Numbered from the stretch's first letter, positions 32,356 to 42,911 are shown. The stretch is DNA of 64,000 nucleotides from Ascarosepion bandense (GCA_037127315.1 JBBBDQ010001687.1:515001-579000), one strand, 5' to 3'. Notes: generated from the letters alone by a model not told the origin. Numbers and translations: made by a program.

Positions 32356-32857
32356 TGTAATATAGCAATCTAGCCCCCACCCGAAGAAGGTTGATGCAAT
32401 CGATGATATTTCCCGTCGATGAAGGGGTCAGCGAACGACAGGACAGGTGTTTGAGAAATACATCCTGTCGGCGTCTGGAGCGGATGTCGCAGGGTTATGA
32501 GTCGGGCTCGTTTGACCTTATTTCCGACAGCGGCGGAAATGACTACGGAAGTAAACAAAACAGGTGTCTCTTGGAATTGCGTGGGCGTTGCGTAGGCGAG
32601 ACAAAACCGGAAGGAAAAGTCCCGGTTCTAGAAGACTATAAAAAGAAATCGACACACAGATTCGCCAGCAGAGAACGGCCAGTGGAAGCAGAGAGACACC
32701 ACAGGCAAGACTTACACTCCCGTCGACTAATTCTATGTGCGCTCTCACTCTTCCATTCTCTGTTCCACACAGGCTCGTCGTCAGGAATAGAAATATAACC
32801 TTATATTTTTATATATGCGTGTTCTCGTTGTTTGTCGTCGTACAGTGATATATAACA
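32356..32857 (+). mobile_element. Ty3/gypsy 5' LTR
   Basis: 502 bases, TGTAATATAG ... ATATAACA. The same sequence recurs at 40277-40778 (502 bases). Its first 97 bases also occur at 39099-39195 after a purine-rich tract. Preceded by aacata; cata also follows the LTR at 40.78 kb, compatible with a 4-bp target duplication. Confidence 0.92.
32633..32646 (+). promoter_or_regulatory. LTR TATA box
   Basis: gactataaaaagaaat, a good TATA box placed 60% into the LTR, consistent with transcription starting just downstream. Confidence 0.6.
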
Positions 32858-32866
32858 TACACAATT

Positions 32867-32884
32867 TGGTGCATAGTGACTTGC
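32867..32884 (+). promoter_or_regulatory. Putative primer binding site
   Basis: tggtgcatagtgacttgc begins 9 bases after the LTR. TGG complements the tRNA 3' CCA. The tRNA identity was not determined. Confidence 0.5.
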
Positions 32885-33132
32885 TGTTTTTAAGACAACA
32901 ACAACAACAAAACAGATAGATGCGAACTTGGTTACCACGGCGACAATTTGAAATTCTACGAAATTAAAACCACTAGATAGAGGAAGAAAAAGAAAAAGAA
33001 GACGAAAATAGAAAGCAACCGGACGACCATAGACGACATCAACGAAAGGTAGGTGACTTTTGATTCGATCTTGTGTGTGTTCTGCTCTTGTTCATAATAA
33101 GTTTATAATAAGTCTAATTTAAAAAAAAAAAA

Positions 33133-34047
33133 TTGGAACAGCATACTTTTGCCGATTTTGTTCAAGGTCTGACCCTAGAATTGAGAAATGTGGCTTGTTC
33201 GGTGTCGAACACTTTAAGGGGAGAATCTTTTTTAAAGAATATACAGCCATTAGCGTGCAAAGAAGATGGTGGTTATAGTGCTTGGTTGGAGGATATGGAG
33301 AGGTATTTTAAAGTTGTGCGCGTGGCAGAAGAAGACAAGTGTCAGGCAGCTCTTCTCACAACAGGAGGAACTGTTGGACACTATGTATATAGACTAATCT
33401 CTAATAACCCACAACTCACATGGAAGGAGTTCAAAACTTCTTTAAAGGAATACTACGGATTGGTTTTAGACCCCGACGCACGGTTAGTTGAATTAGTGAA
33501 CATTAAGCAGGGTAGAACAGAGGGGGTGCAGGACTACATGCAGAGAGTAGTACGCCTAGCGGAGAGCGCATATGTTGGGGTTGACGGGAGGAATGAAGTT
33601 GTGGTAAAACAAGTTCTAGGATTTTTCATAAAAGGTCTAAGGGATCGGGACATAAAGATGGCAGTTATGAAGGATGAGCCACAAACACTAGAGGCTGCCT
33701 ATCAGAAAGCGTTATCTGAGTTGAGATGGAAAATTCGACTCGATGCAAACTCTGAATACGAAGAGGAGCCTATGGAAATTTGCCACTCTCGGAGACGGGT
33801 ACCGATAGAAGCCGTAAGCCCCGCTAAATCTAATAATAATAATAATAATAATAATAGGAATAAGAACAATAGAAAAGGTGGTAATAGGGGAACTGAATAC
33901 AAGACTCGCGAGCGGGAGAGGAACGAGAGCGTTGTTAGGTGTTGGAATTGTGGGAAAGAAGGCCACATAGCGAAATTTTGTAGACGCGCCCCGGGAAACG
34001 GCAGAGGTCCGTTCGTGCGACGCCCAACGAACGGAACAAGACGGTAA
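33133..34047 (+). CDS. gag: Ty3/gypsy Gag polyprotein
   Basis: A frame of about 304 residues encodes the capsid/nucleocapsid precursor. Residues about 45-200 form a retrotransposon-Gag-type region (AWLEDMERYFKV, LTWKEFKTSLKEYYG, VQDYMQRVVRLAESA). Near the C-terminus is a zinc knuckle CWNCGKEGHIAKFC (CX2CX4HX4C) within basic Arg-rich sequence, preceded by an Asn run from an (AAT)n tract. The frame starts at TTG after a 12-A run, with a TAA 15 bases further upstream and no ATG at the expected start. The first in-frame ATG would remove the first 55 residues. A start lost by an indel, a non-AUG start, or a spliced leader (aaaggtaggtga at 33045) are all possible. Otherwise intact; TAA at 34045-34047. 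Confidence 0.9.
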   Translation: MEQHTFADFVQGLTLELRNVACSVSNTLRGESFLKNIQPLACKEDGGYSAWLEDMERYFKVVRVAEEDKCQAALLTTGGTVGHYVYRLISNNPQLTWKEFKTSLKEYYGLVLDPDARLVELVNIKQGRTEGVQDYMQRVVRLAESAYVGVDGRNEVVVKQVLGFFIKGLRDRDIKMAVMKDEPQTLEAAYQKALSELRWKIRLDANSEYEEEPMEICHSRRRVPIEAVSPAKSNNNNNNNNRNKNNRKGGNRGTEYKTRERERNESVVRCWNCGKEGHIAKFCRRAPGNGRGPFVRRPTNGTRR

Positions 34048-34056
34048 GTTGGTAAT

Positions 34057-37000
34057 ATGGGAGCGCCAAATTCCATCTTTATTAGAATAGAACGTAGACC
34101 TTATAGGGCATTGGTAGATACAGGAGCAGAGGTATCGGTTATAAGCTGTAGGGTATTTAAAAAATTGCGACTGGGACTTGAACTGCAAAAGAGGGACATT
34201 AAACTTCGAACTGCGAATGGATCCCCGTTATACGTTGAAGGCCTTTGTCGTCTACAGGTCCAGATAGGAAGTAAGTCCATACCCCATGATTTTTTAGTCG
34301 TGAAAAATCTCAATAGAAACGTTATACTTGGCCGAGATTGGCTGATGCAGAACGGGGTGAGAATGTATTTCGATTTGGGGGCATTGAAGATTGGTGAAGA
34401 ATACGTGGCATTAGAGGAGGATGTTCATATTTCCTCTATTGTTAGGTTAGCTCAAAAAGTAACATTAAGACCTCAACACCTGCATGCTTGTCTGGGATTA
34501 ACCAGGCTGAGAAATGGACGTGGCAAAGAATATGAAATCGAACAGCTGAGTAGTGGATATGTTAGCAACTTATGTGGTATATCAGTAGCCAACGCAGTTG
34601 TAAAAATGCCAAAGTCTCGTAAGTTTCAGTTGCTGATAATGAATAACACTAACCAGACAATCACTTTGAGACGGGGGTGTCCGCTGGCTAAATTGGAAAG
34701 GGCAGGTAATATTACTGAAATTACTATGCCCGATAAACAAAATAATAAAAGTCCTGATGTAGATTTGGAACAGGTACATGTACCGGAGGAATTCAAGCCT
34801 GAAATTAACAAATTGCTAAAAAGAAATAGGGACATGTTCGTTAGTGACGACAAAAACCTGGGCAGAACCGATACTGTGGAGATGCGTATCGATACTGGAA
34901 CGCATGAGCCCATAAGAAAACGCCCATATCGCACACCCCTCAAACAAAGAAAGACAGTGGATTCAGCAATCGACGAAATGGTGCAGGCAGGTGTAATTGA
35001 GAGATCCAATAGCCCGTGGGGTTTTCCAGTGGTTTTAGTAGAGAAGAAAGACGGTGGTAAGAGATTTTGTGTAGACTTTAGAGCACTTAATAAGATTACA
35101 AAGAAATATGCTCGACCTCTTCCTGTCATCGATGATATACTGGCATCACTTGGTTCGGCAAGGTACTTTTCGAAGCTTGATTTAAAATCAGGGTACTGGC
35201 AAGTTAAGCTTCATGATGATGACAAAGAAAAAAGTGCATTCACCTGCCACAAGGGTCTGTTTCATTTTAATGTTATGCCATTTGGACTTGCAAACGCACC
35301 CGGCATCTTCCAGGAATTAATGTCAGTTGTTTTACAGGGACGGGAAGATTTTGCTCTGGCATATTTAGATGATATTCTGATATTTTCAAATACGGTGGAA
35401 GATCATTTGAAACATATAGACATAGTCTTGAGTAGTCTACGTAAGCACAACCTTAAACTGAAGCCAGCTAAGTGTGAGTTCTTTAAGAAAGAGACCCAAT
35501 ACCTGGGGTTCAAGATAAGTGAAGAGGGAATACAACCAGACCTCAATAAAGTCAAGGCTATAAAGTTAGTTTCTACTCCAACTACTGTTAGGCAAGTAAG
35601 AGCTTTTATCGGGATGACCTCATACTATCGCCGCTTTATTAGAAATTTCTCTGATATAGCCGAACCGCTGGTCAATTTGACAAGGAAATATGCACGATTC
35701 CAATGGGACGATGCTTGCCAAACCGCTTTCGATACACTAAAAACGAAGCTCGCGGAGATGGTAACACTAGCCTATCCCAACCCAAATAAGGCGTATAGGT
35801 TATATACTGACGCATCCGATCAATCGATTGGCGCATGCCTATCCCAGGTGGTGTACGATAAGGAAAATAGGAAGGATGTAGAAAAACCAATTTATTTATT
35901 GTCCCATAAATTAAGTGACACACAAACGAGGTGGTCAACTATAGAGAAAGAGGCTTATGCCATACACTATGCTCTTCAAAAACTGAATCACTACCTGCAT
36001 GGCGCAACATTCACAATATACACTGATCATAGGCCCCTGGAGCACTTACTTAATTCGCCCATACAAAATAAGAAGATACAGACTTGGGCTCTGAGCATGT
36101 CTGGCTACAATTGCAGCATACAGTATCTTAAGGGTAAGGATAATGTTTGCGCGGATCTCTTATCACGCGCTGTTGATGTGAACGAAGACCATATTGCTTC
36201 TCCAGTAGATATAGATGATAGAAATTACTTGGTTAGTGTTATAAACTCCAACCTAATGGAGCCGGAAGAATTAGCAGCCCATAAAAATGTCGGAAATTCA
36301 TCAGAGGCACTCGAACGGCCCACATTGAAAGGAATAGACATAATCAGGGAGCAAGAATCAGACAAAAACATCTTAGACCTGAAGATTAGATTACGAAATG
36401 GTAGGGCTACCAAAGCAGAACAGAAGAGATATATAGTAATGGATGAGGTGGTGTACTATTTGTCTCAGCCTGATGATGAGCCCCTCATCAGGCTGTATGT
36501 ACCATCTCACCTTAGAAAAAGGGTGCTAGTTCAATACCATGATGACAGTGGCCATATGGGGGTGGATAAGACATTCCACTCAATAAAACAAAAGTATTTC
36601 TGGCCTTGTTTACTTAGAGAAATAAATGATTTCGTAGGTAAATGTATCCCGTGTCAGACAAGAAACCTAAAGAAGCAGCAACCCCACATACAGGAATGTG
36701 ACTTCCCTCCTTTTCCTTTCGCAAAGGTTGCTTTAGATGTCTCAGGACCCTACCCAAAGACCCATTCAGGTAACCAATACATAGTTACATTCATAGATAT
36801 GTACAGTGGTTGGCCGGAGGCATTTGCGGTTCCTAACAAGAAGGCAGAAACAGTGGTGCATCTCTTAGTTGACGAAATTTTCCCCAGATTTGGGACACCA
36901 CTTCAGCTTTTAACTGATAATGGGCCAGAAAATGTCAACAGGGTAATGAAAAAGACATTAGAAGACCTAAATGTACACCATGTGACAACTTCTTTTTATC

Positions 37001-37104
37001 ACCCCCAGAGCAACGGTAAGGTTGAGAGGTTTCACAGAACAATGCATGATGTTCTAGCAAAAAAAAATCGGCAACAACGAACAGTCGTGGGATGTTTACA
37101 TTAA
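34057..37104 (+). pseudogene. pol: Ty3/gypsy Pol: protease, RT, RNase H, integrase (frameshifted)
   Basis: 1,015 residues start at an ATG 9 bases after the gag stop. In order: aspartic protease (ALVDTGAEVSVI, about residue 20); reverse transcriptase (FCVDFRALNKIT; YLDDILIFS at about 436); RNase H (YTDASDQSIGACL at about 583); integrase HHCC finger (from about 828, HMGVDKTFHSIKQKYFW and CIPCQ) and catalytic core (DVSGPYPKTHSG at about 894, LLTDNGPEN at about 951, HPQSNGKVERFHR at about 985). All catalytic residues are present. After the integrase Glu the frame is lost in a 9-A run (37059-37067) and reaches a stop at 37104. The integrase C-terminus continues in another frame from about 37068. 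Apart from this single-base indel the gene looks intact, so insertion is recent. Confidence 0.93.
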
Positions 37105-38023
37105 CCAAATGTTGGCGGCTATCCGGTTTCATGTGAGCGAAACCACTAAGTTTTCACCGTATTACTTGCTCTATAACAGGGATGTTATTTTGCCCTTGGA
37201 CAATATACTGAGGCCTCGTCGCATATATTATGGTGATGAGCATCACCAAATTGCACTACAGGAAATGCATCGTAGCTTCACTTTAGTTAGGAATAATATA
37301 AGAAAAGCGAGGAGAGCCGCGATAGATAAGTCGCGTGGTAAGACGAAAAATACAACTTTTGAGGTTGGTGATTTGGTGTACTATAAGAATCACCAAAAGA
37401 AAGGGAAGTTAGATGTGCGCTGGCGGCCATATTATATGATCGTTGAAAAGACTGGCCCGGTCTCTTATAGAATTAGAGATCAGTTAACCGGCTCAGTCAT
37501 TAAGAGGCATGCTGAGCATCTTCGGGCAGCGTCCATTGATGAATGGAAAATCCCTACTTCCGATAGGCCGTTACGAAAGATTGTATTGGCTGCTCCAGTA
37601 GAATCCAGTGATTCGGATGACGAATCCGGAGAGGAACAGACCGACTTTCCAGTGTACAAAAATCGACACCAACGTGTGGAATCAGACGATGAGTCTGATG
37701 TTCCATTAATGGAGCGTCGCATCATGACGCGACGTAAAATGGCGAATAAAAACGTGTCAACTATTGATAATGATGATAGAATCGGTGGTATAAATAATGT
37801 TTCATCCACGTTCGAGGATGATTGCTCAAAGTGTGAAACGTCTGGATCTACTCATGTAGATCAGGGTTTTTCTAGGGAATCACCTAGCAGCGAAGATGTC
37901 CGAATGAGGCAAACGCCTGTTGGGACAAAAAGCACGGATAGACCTGCAGATTCCACAGTTGATCGGAACAAAAAGAAAGAACAACTGAAAAGTCTTGTAG
38001 ACTTATTGGCTGATATGCTATAG
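37068..38023 (+). pseudogene. Ty3/gypsy integrase C-terminal part and acidic tail
   Basis: Continuation of pol after the A-run frameshift; the first ATG in this frame is at 37109. It begins with the end of the integrase core (FSPYYLLYNRDVILP). A GPY/F-type module follows (FEVGDLVYYKN, RWRPYYMIVEKTGPVSYRIR, IKRHAEHLRAA). The tail of about 150 residues is rich in Ser, Asp, Glu and Arg (ESSDSDDESGEE, ESDDESDVP) and looks disordered. It ends in KEQLKSLVDLLADML and a TAG at 38021. Chromodomain motifs are not evident. Confidence 0.88.
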
Positions 38024-38101
38024 GATTGGGAAAGAAAGCAGTGGGAGGATTAACGATAGTTTAAGTGAAATAGTTAGGTCACCTTCCTTATAGCAAAACA
38101 T

Positions 38102-38440
38102 ATGGAAAGATTTAGTGAAGGATATGAACAACTCCCGAAAAAGTTGACGATAGGAGTCAGTGCTGGCATAGTCGACGTAATAATAATCCTTGGAATAATA
38201 GCTAGGAAGCGGATTTTTAAGTGTGAAAGAAGCAACAGTGCTTCGGGAAAGGAAATTGAGTTATCCGTTGTGAATAGTACTCCGGGGTCAACGGGTGTTC
38301 ACCACTCAAATGTCTCTGCGTTAAACAGAGAGATGTCAACAAATCAGATATGCTTGGATTCGAATCCAGAGGAAGTAGTTAAAGGAAAAGAAAACATTGT
38401 ACAAACTAAGGAATTACGAGTCACGGGTCAATTTTTTTAG
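38102..38440 (+). CDS. Small membrane-anchored ORF after pol
   Basis: 112 residues starting at an ATG 78 bases after pol, in the position where some gypsy elements carry an env-like gene. One hydrophobic segment of about 20 residues (GVSAGIVDVIIILGIIA, around 18-36) is followed by ARKRIFKCER, so a single-pass protein with a basic cytosolic side is predicted. The rest is Ser/Asn/Glu-rich. There is no signal peptide cleavage site, Cys-rich ectodomain or fusion-peptide-like motif, and it is far shorter than an envelope protein. It may be an accessory protein, an env remnant or chance. Coding status is unproven. Confidence 0.45.
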   Translation: MERFSEGYEQLPKKLTIGVSAGIVDVIIILGIIARKRIFKCERSNSASGKEIELSVVNSTPGSTGVHHSNVSALNREMSTNQICLDSNPEEVVKGKENIVQTKELRVTGQFF

Positions 38441-39098
38441 ACTAAATTAAGATAGATGAAACCTATAATCCTCCACAAGTAAATTGCATGCGGATTAACG
38501 TTGGAATCAGGGTAATTTTCTTCGTTTTCTATTGAACATTTCTCGGTCAGACTATGAATGATATGTACTGCAGATAATGGCCATTTTTCTGTGTTCAAAC
38601 ATAGTATGTTTGAAATTAAATTAAATTAAATGAAGTTACATGTGTAACAATAAACTCGAGCGGAAACACGCATGGTGTTGGTCAAAGGTCATTTACTCGA
38701 TGTCAGTTTAGAAACTGGGGCGCGGTTACCGCCTATGATCATATGGTCGTGCATCGAGGCGTCTACGCGTATGGACAGAGTCGAGAAAGGAAACGAACAT
38801 TGAAAGTTACAGAAACTTAAAAGTAAGAAGAAAAAAAAAGGGAGAAAAGGAGAAGGGAAAAGGAAGAAGAAAAAAAAAAGAACAATGAAACATCGAGCTG
38901 GGAGAACATTATGAAAATTCCACAATGGACACGAACATTGTTGGGTTGCCGATGTAGGCTCCCCTATATTTTTTTTTTTTTGTTTCGGCGTGCACATGTT
39001 TTGTACAATTGTCGGGCTTGTGTGGCATTGGGGGGTGTGGGGGTGTTGCGCTTAAAATGTTCTTATGTGAACATTTTGGAAAATGGGAGGGCGAGGAG
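38441..39098 (+). other. Gypsy 3' untranslated region and polypurine tract
   Basis: Noncoding. Contains a long purine-rich stretch (about 38818-38890) and, immediately before the LTR, aaatgggagggcgaggag, the likely polypurine tract for plus-strand priming. Confidence 0.75.
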
Positions 39099-39195
39099 TG
39101 TAATATAGCAATCTAGCCCCCACCCGAAGAAGGTTGATGCAATCAATGATATTTCCCGTCGATGAAGGGGTCAGCGAACGACAGGACAGGTGTTT
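39099..39195 (+). mobile_element. Truncated gypsy 3' LTR
   Basis: The first 97 bases of the LTR (TGTAATATAG to acaggtgttt), then an abrupt switch to the flank sequence catcaggccggtgtg. One mismatch to the other LTRs (gcaatcaatg). Confidence 0.92.
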
Positions 39196-39887
39196 CATCA
39201 GGCCGGTGTGAAAGACTAAACTGTACGCAAGGAAACTGTGTTGGGATTTTTTTAGGATAAGAGAGGCAATAAAGTGAATTACCTTATCAGATTCGACGAC
39301 TAGTGACCGGAAAGTATCATAAACATGATTCCTTTCTAAATCGATTTTTTAAAAAATCAATATTTTTCAATTCTGGCAATATCATAGCCTTAAAGAATTA
39401 CCTCGAAAATCTACAATCATTTATTTCCCTAATTCTTTTTTTTTTTTTTTACGAATGGCCTAATCTATTTAGATCATAGATCATTTAGATCAATGTTCTG
39501 AATAATCTAAGACCCTATGAACAAAGATGATTGTTGGTCGGTTGTTTTGTTTTATGGCACATCAACACCTCGGCGGGTCATTTATTGCCAACTAAATTTT
39601 ATTTATTTATTGCTGGTAATACTTTTTTCTTTCAACAATTTATTGTTGTTTTTATACACGTTTTGTGTCTAGCAATACTTTTTTCTTTTCAAGTATCAAG
39701 ATTCATTGAGATTTGTTTTTAAGGACAGGGTTCCCAAGTCCTACCCTCTTATTTAACCCACAACTGGAGGGAAGGGTACCAGTGCTTTAAGTGAATGGAG
39801 GGTATCAACTGGAATTCGAACTCGGCTCACCGATTTCTCTTTCCGAGCCGATATCCACTGCACCACAACGCACATTCGTCACTATAC

Positions 39888-40006
39888 GCTTACAGCACCT
39901 GGTATTCCCAAGCGGTCACCCATCTAAGTATTGACCAGGCTCAATGTTACTTAACTTCGGTGATCGAGCGAGAACCGGTTTATTCAACGTGATATGGCCA
40001 TAAGCC
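39888..40006 (-). ncRNA. 5S rRNA-like unit, hybrid of units 1 and 2
   Basis: 119 bases. In plus orientation the left part (gcggtcacccatctaagtat) matches unit 1 of the other copy. The right part (caatgttacttaac, ggtttattc) matches unit 2, with the switch inside gaccaggctcaa. Confidence 0.8.
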
Positions 40007-40013
40007 AATAAAC

Positions 40014-40131
40014 GCTTACAGCACCTGATATTCCCAAGCGGTCACCCATCTAAGTACTGACCAGGCTCAACGTTGCTTAACTTCGGTGATCGAGCGAGAA
40101 CCAGTGTATTCAACGTGATAGACCGTAAGCC
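40014..40131 (-). ncRNA. 5S rRNA-like unit, outer
   Basis: 118 bases, equivalent to unit 3 of the other copy (gataggccgtaagcc there, gatagaccgtaagcc here). Confidence 0.8.
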
Positions 40132-40276
40132 TCGAACAAAAATGAAGAACCAGACGAAGAATTCATGCAGGATATTCGCAAACATTGAAGATAAATTCTG
40201 GTAGTGAAATTAAATTAAATAGAACAACGGAATTAAAGGCAGTTACCAACAATAGAGACATAATGAAAAGAACATA

Positions 40277-40778
40277 TGTAATATAGCAATCTAGCCCCCA
40301 CCCGAAGAAGGTTGATGCAATCGATGATATTTCCCGTCGATGAAGGGGTCGGCGAACGACAGGACAGGTGTTTGAGAAATACATCCTGTCGGCGTCTGGA
40401 GCGGATGTCGCAGGGTTATGAGTCGGGCTCGTTTGACCTTATTTCCGACAGCGGCGGAAATGACTACGGAAGTAAACAAAACAGGTGTCTCTTGGAATTG
40501 CGTGGGCGTTGCGTAGGCGAGACAAAACCGGAAGGAAAAGTCCCGGTTCTAGAAGACTATAAAAAGAAATCGACACACAGATTCGCCAGCAGAGAACGGC
40601 CAGTGGAAGCAGAGAGACACCACAGGCAAGACTTACACTCCCGTCGACTAATTCTATGTGCGCTCTCACTCTTCCATTCTCTGTTCCACACAGGCTCGTC
40701 GTCAGGAATAGAAATATAACCTTATATTTTTATATATGCGTGTTCTCGTTGTTTGTCGTCGTACAGTGATATATAACA
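40277..40778 (+). mobile_element. Complete gypsy LTR in second flank copy
   Basis: 502 bases, almost identical to 32356-32857. Flanked by aacata on the left and catag on the right, so it looks like a solo LTR with cata on both sides. A TATA box lies near 40554-40567. Confidence 0.92.
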
Positions 40779-41280
40779 CATAGTCAATAGGCTTAACACG
40801 TAAAATGCATAATGAAATGGAATACCAATTTTGACGTGCATGTGCGAAATATGAAATTTAATACAATTTACCCAGTCTGAGATGAAGTAAGTTACTGTAA
40901 TAGTAGCATCACCCATTACAACGGATTGAACTCTTCCTACAACTACATATACTTCCCCTCACAAGAGAAGAGAGATCAAGAGCTCAGAGAAGGAGTAAGA
41001 GATCCGCAGATCACCATAAACAGATCAGCGTAGAGTGATAGGCACAGATAGCCAAAACTGCTACCGTACGACTATTGCGAATCCCAATGATAGTATTACT
41101 TCCTAACCCGTGTTTATTCGTTCTACTAAAAGAGTTCTAAGTATTTGATTTTGCCTTGTTAATATATATATATCATTATTTCCTATTTTTGGTGTTTGTA
41201 TCATTTCTTGCTGGACTCTTAACCGGGTCCACAAAGTAACAAAGAAAAAAACTCCGACCGTAAAAATGAATGGTTACTTT
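40779..41280. other. Target-site flank; possible decayed LTR
   Basis: Right flank of the gypsy insertion. The part 40918-41240 (gagagatcaagagctcagag; ggactcttaaccgggtccac) has an LTR-like look but no repeat partner in the window. No gene. Confidence 0.35.
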
Positions 41281-41284
41281 ATCG

Positions 41285-41355
41285 TAATTTTGCTTATGTC
41301 CGCAGAACCACATTTCACTTGCTTCAAGTTTTTCCTTCATCTTTGATGAAACTGT
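41285..41355 (-). pseudogene. RTE-like LINE fragment
   Basis: The minus strand encodes KMKEKLEASEMWFC, matching KIKEKLEATEMWFYRR in the longer RTE-like copy at 43.0-43.5 kb. About 20 codons. Confidence 0.6.
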
Positions 41356-41840
41356 CTAACATTCACTACCGTCTCTTTAATTCCCGTTATTTTATTATTC
41401 TCTCGCCTGAATAGCGTTTTCTCTTTTCTTAGATTCTCTCACACTCAGTCCGCTCTTGCGTCTTAATGGATTTATTGTTTCGTTTGAGGCAAAATGATGA
41501 CAAAAAAAATCCGATGAATGACAAAAGAAGAGGCTGAAGGCTCTAAAGAGAAAAAAATGGAAGACAGGTTGAAGAATGACGAGAACTAAAACCTAGAAAT
41601 GTTGACGTTGCGAAAAAAAAGATTTACTTTGTTTTTAAGGTTTTCTTAACCTAACGTGTAACGTGTGTCGACAAATAAAAAAATATTCGTATTCAATTGG
41701 TTGAAAGAAAATCATATTCTTATCAGACTTTATTAATGCTGTTTTAGTAGCCTCTAATTTGGAGAGATTTTTTTACGGTTTATTAGCCTTTTGTAGTTTA
41801 TTTAAAGCAAGAAAATATTTTTAGATTTTATTAAATTTCT
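41356..41840. other. No gene recognised
   Basis: AT-rich, with an A-rich patch at 41500-41640. Nothing supported. Confidence 0.4.
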
Positions 41841-41844
41841 GAAG

Positions 41845-42112
41845 TCAGTCAGTTAAGTGCCATACGTGATACACGCTTTGGCCGATCATGTCTCGAAAGT
41901 GGCATAACTGAGCAGAAGATTATCCCGCAGTAGATTTCCATTGCTTTCTGCGGTAGACTGGTTGCCAACCAAGGCTATAGAACCCAATCTGTTCTGTTAT
42001 TTAACCCACAACTGAACGGAAGAAACGGATTAATGCCTTTCCCAAGAGTATTTGTGCGAAAGTGAATGCAGGGGATTCAACTGAAATTCGAACTCGGCAC
42101 CCCGATCTGTCG
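41845..42112 (-). mobile_element. tRNA SINE with tail type 2
   Basis: On the minus strand, a partial B-box (ccgagttcgaatttcag) leads into core sequence (cagttgtgggttaaataac), then tail type 2 with atagccttggttggcaacca, gtctaccgcagaaag, gggataatcttctgc and gtatcacgtatggcactt. It ends in aactgactgactt near 41845. Confidence 0.75.
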
Positions 42113-42179
42113 AAGATAATAATAGTTTTCTGATATAAATCATACTCATTAACCTATAGCTTGGGGAAGAAGGGATGGA

Positions 42180-42530
42180 TTTACAAGATTATTTTCGCGT
42201 AAGTGAACATAACGAGACCGAACAGAATTGAAACTCTGCTCCCCGATTTCCAATTCCGAGAAATGACACCACCTGCACATCCAAGCTTACAGCACCTGGC
42301 ATTCCTAAGCGGTCACCTAATTCCGTACTGATCAGGCACAACGTTGCTTAACTTCGGTGAACATAGAAGAACAGGTGTTTTAATATGATATGGCAGTAAG
42401 CACATTACACCACAGGCATATTGAAACTAGTATTCCCAAGCGGTTACCCATCTAGATATTGATCAAGCTCTACGTTGCTTAACTTCGGTGATCGTATGAG
42501 AGCTGGCATTTCATCGTGATACTGTCATTA
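42180..42530 (-). mobile_element. 5S-tRNA SINE with two degenerate 5S heads
   Basis: 5S-like segments at about 42530-42421 and 42401-42285 are followed on the minus strand by the tRNA-like domain (B-box-like gagtttcaattctg) and the start of the core. This is an older copy than those at 31.8 and 56 kb. Confidence 0.7.
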
Positions 42531-42559
42531 AGAAAAGAATAAAGAGATTGAAAAAGAAC

Positions 42560-42631
42560 ATTTTATTCTATCGCGAATTTCAAGTCTAGGCCAAGAGTTC
42601 CTAAACTTTTTTTTTGCATCATCGTCCACTG

Positions 42632-42662
<31 letters not shown>

Positions 42663-42770
42663 CTTCTTTGCACCCTGTCTTTTCAGGGCGTAGGCGATCA
42701 TGGCTTTCCACATCTCCCTATCCCCAGTGGCTCTTAGCACACTTTCTCCTGTAACACCACCAAAACCCCA
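42560..42770 (-). pseudogene. RTE-like LINE 3' end with (GAA)n tail
   Basis: The minus strand encodes SVLRATGDREMWKAMIAYAL then KRQG, the last residues of an RTE-type ORF2. A (AAG)n tail (about 42628-42668) follows, as is usual for RTE elements with short simple-repeat 3' ends. Confidence 0.8.
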
Positions 42771-42779
42771 CTCTAGCCC

Positions 42780-42905
42780 ATAAATCTAGAATATAAATGT
42801 ATAGAAACTAGCGTGGCCACAAAATGAGGGATCAGTTTCTATATTGATTATAATATAGATTTGATCGCCCACTTTATATCCACATTATAATTGCTTATAA
42901 ACAGT
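42780..42905. repeat. Palindromic module shared with 47.9-49.7 kb
   Basis: aaaatgagggatcagtttct ... gatcgcccactttatatcc: a diverged inverted repeat related to the gtgggggatcgg/ctgatcccccac hairpins downstream. Confidence 0.55.
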
Positions 42906-42911
42906 TGGCAT

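Larger units (their letters stand above)
39534..40131 (-). mobile_element. Composite SINE with two 5S heads
   Basis: Same insertion as 31484-32210 in duplicated flank. 5S units at 40131-40014 and 40006-39888 with the same 7-base spacer, then tRNA-like domain, core and tail type 1. Confidence 0.85.
39196..40276. repeat. Second copy of the gypsy 5' flank
   Basis: Matches 31155-32355 nearly base for base, including the SINE and the sequence up to aacata. It has two 5S units instead of three and a few single-base changes (ttctggcaat, longer T runs). Confidence 0.95.

Noticed and set aside
32391..32798. 135-codon frame within the gypsy LTR (and 40312-40719)
   Set aside because: The identical frame exists in both complete LTRs because the LTRs are duplicates. 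No domain is recognised and it overlaps the promoter.
33702..34188. Open frames of 124 and 158 codons opposite gag
   Set aside because: Shadows of the gag coding strand; no independent motif.
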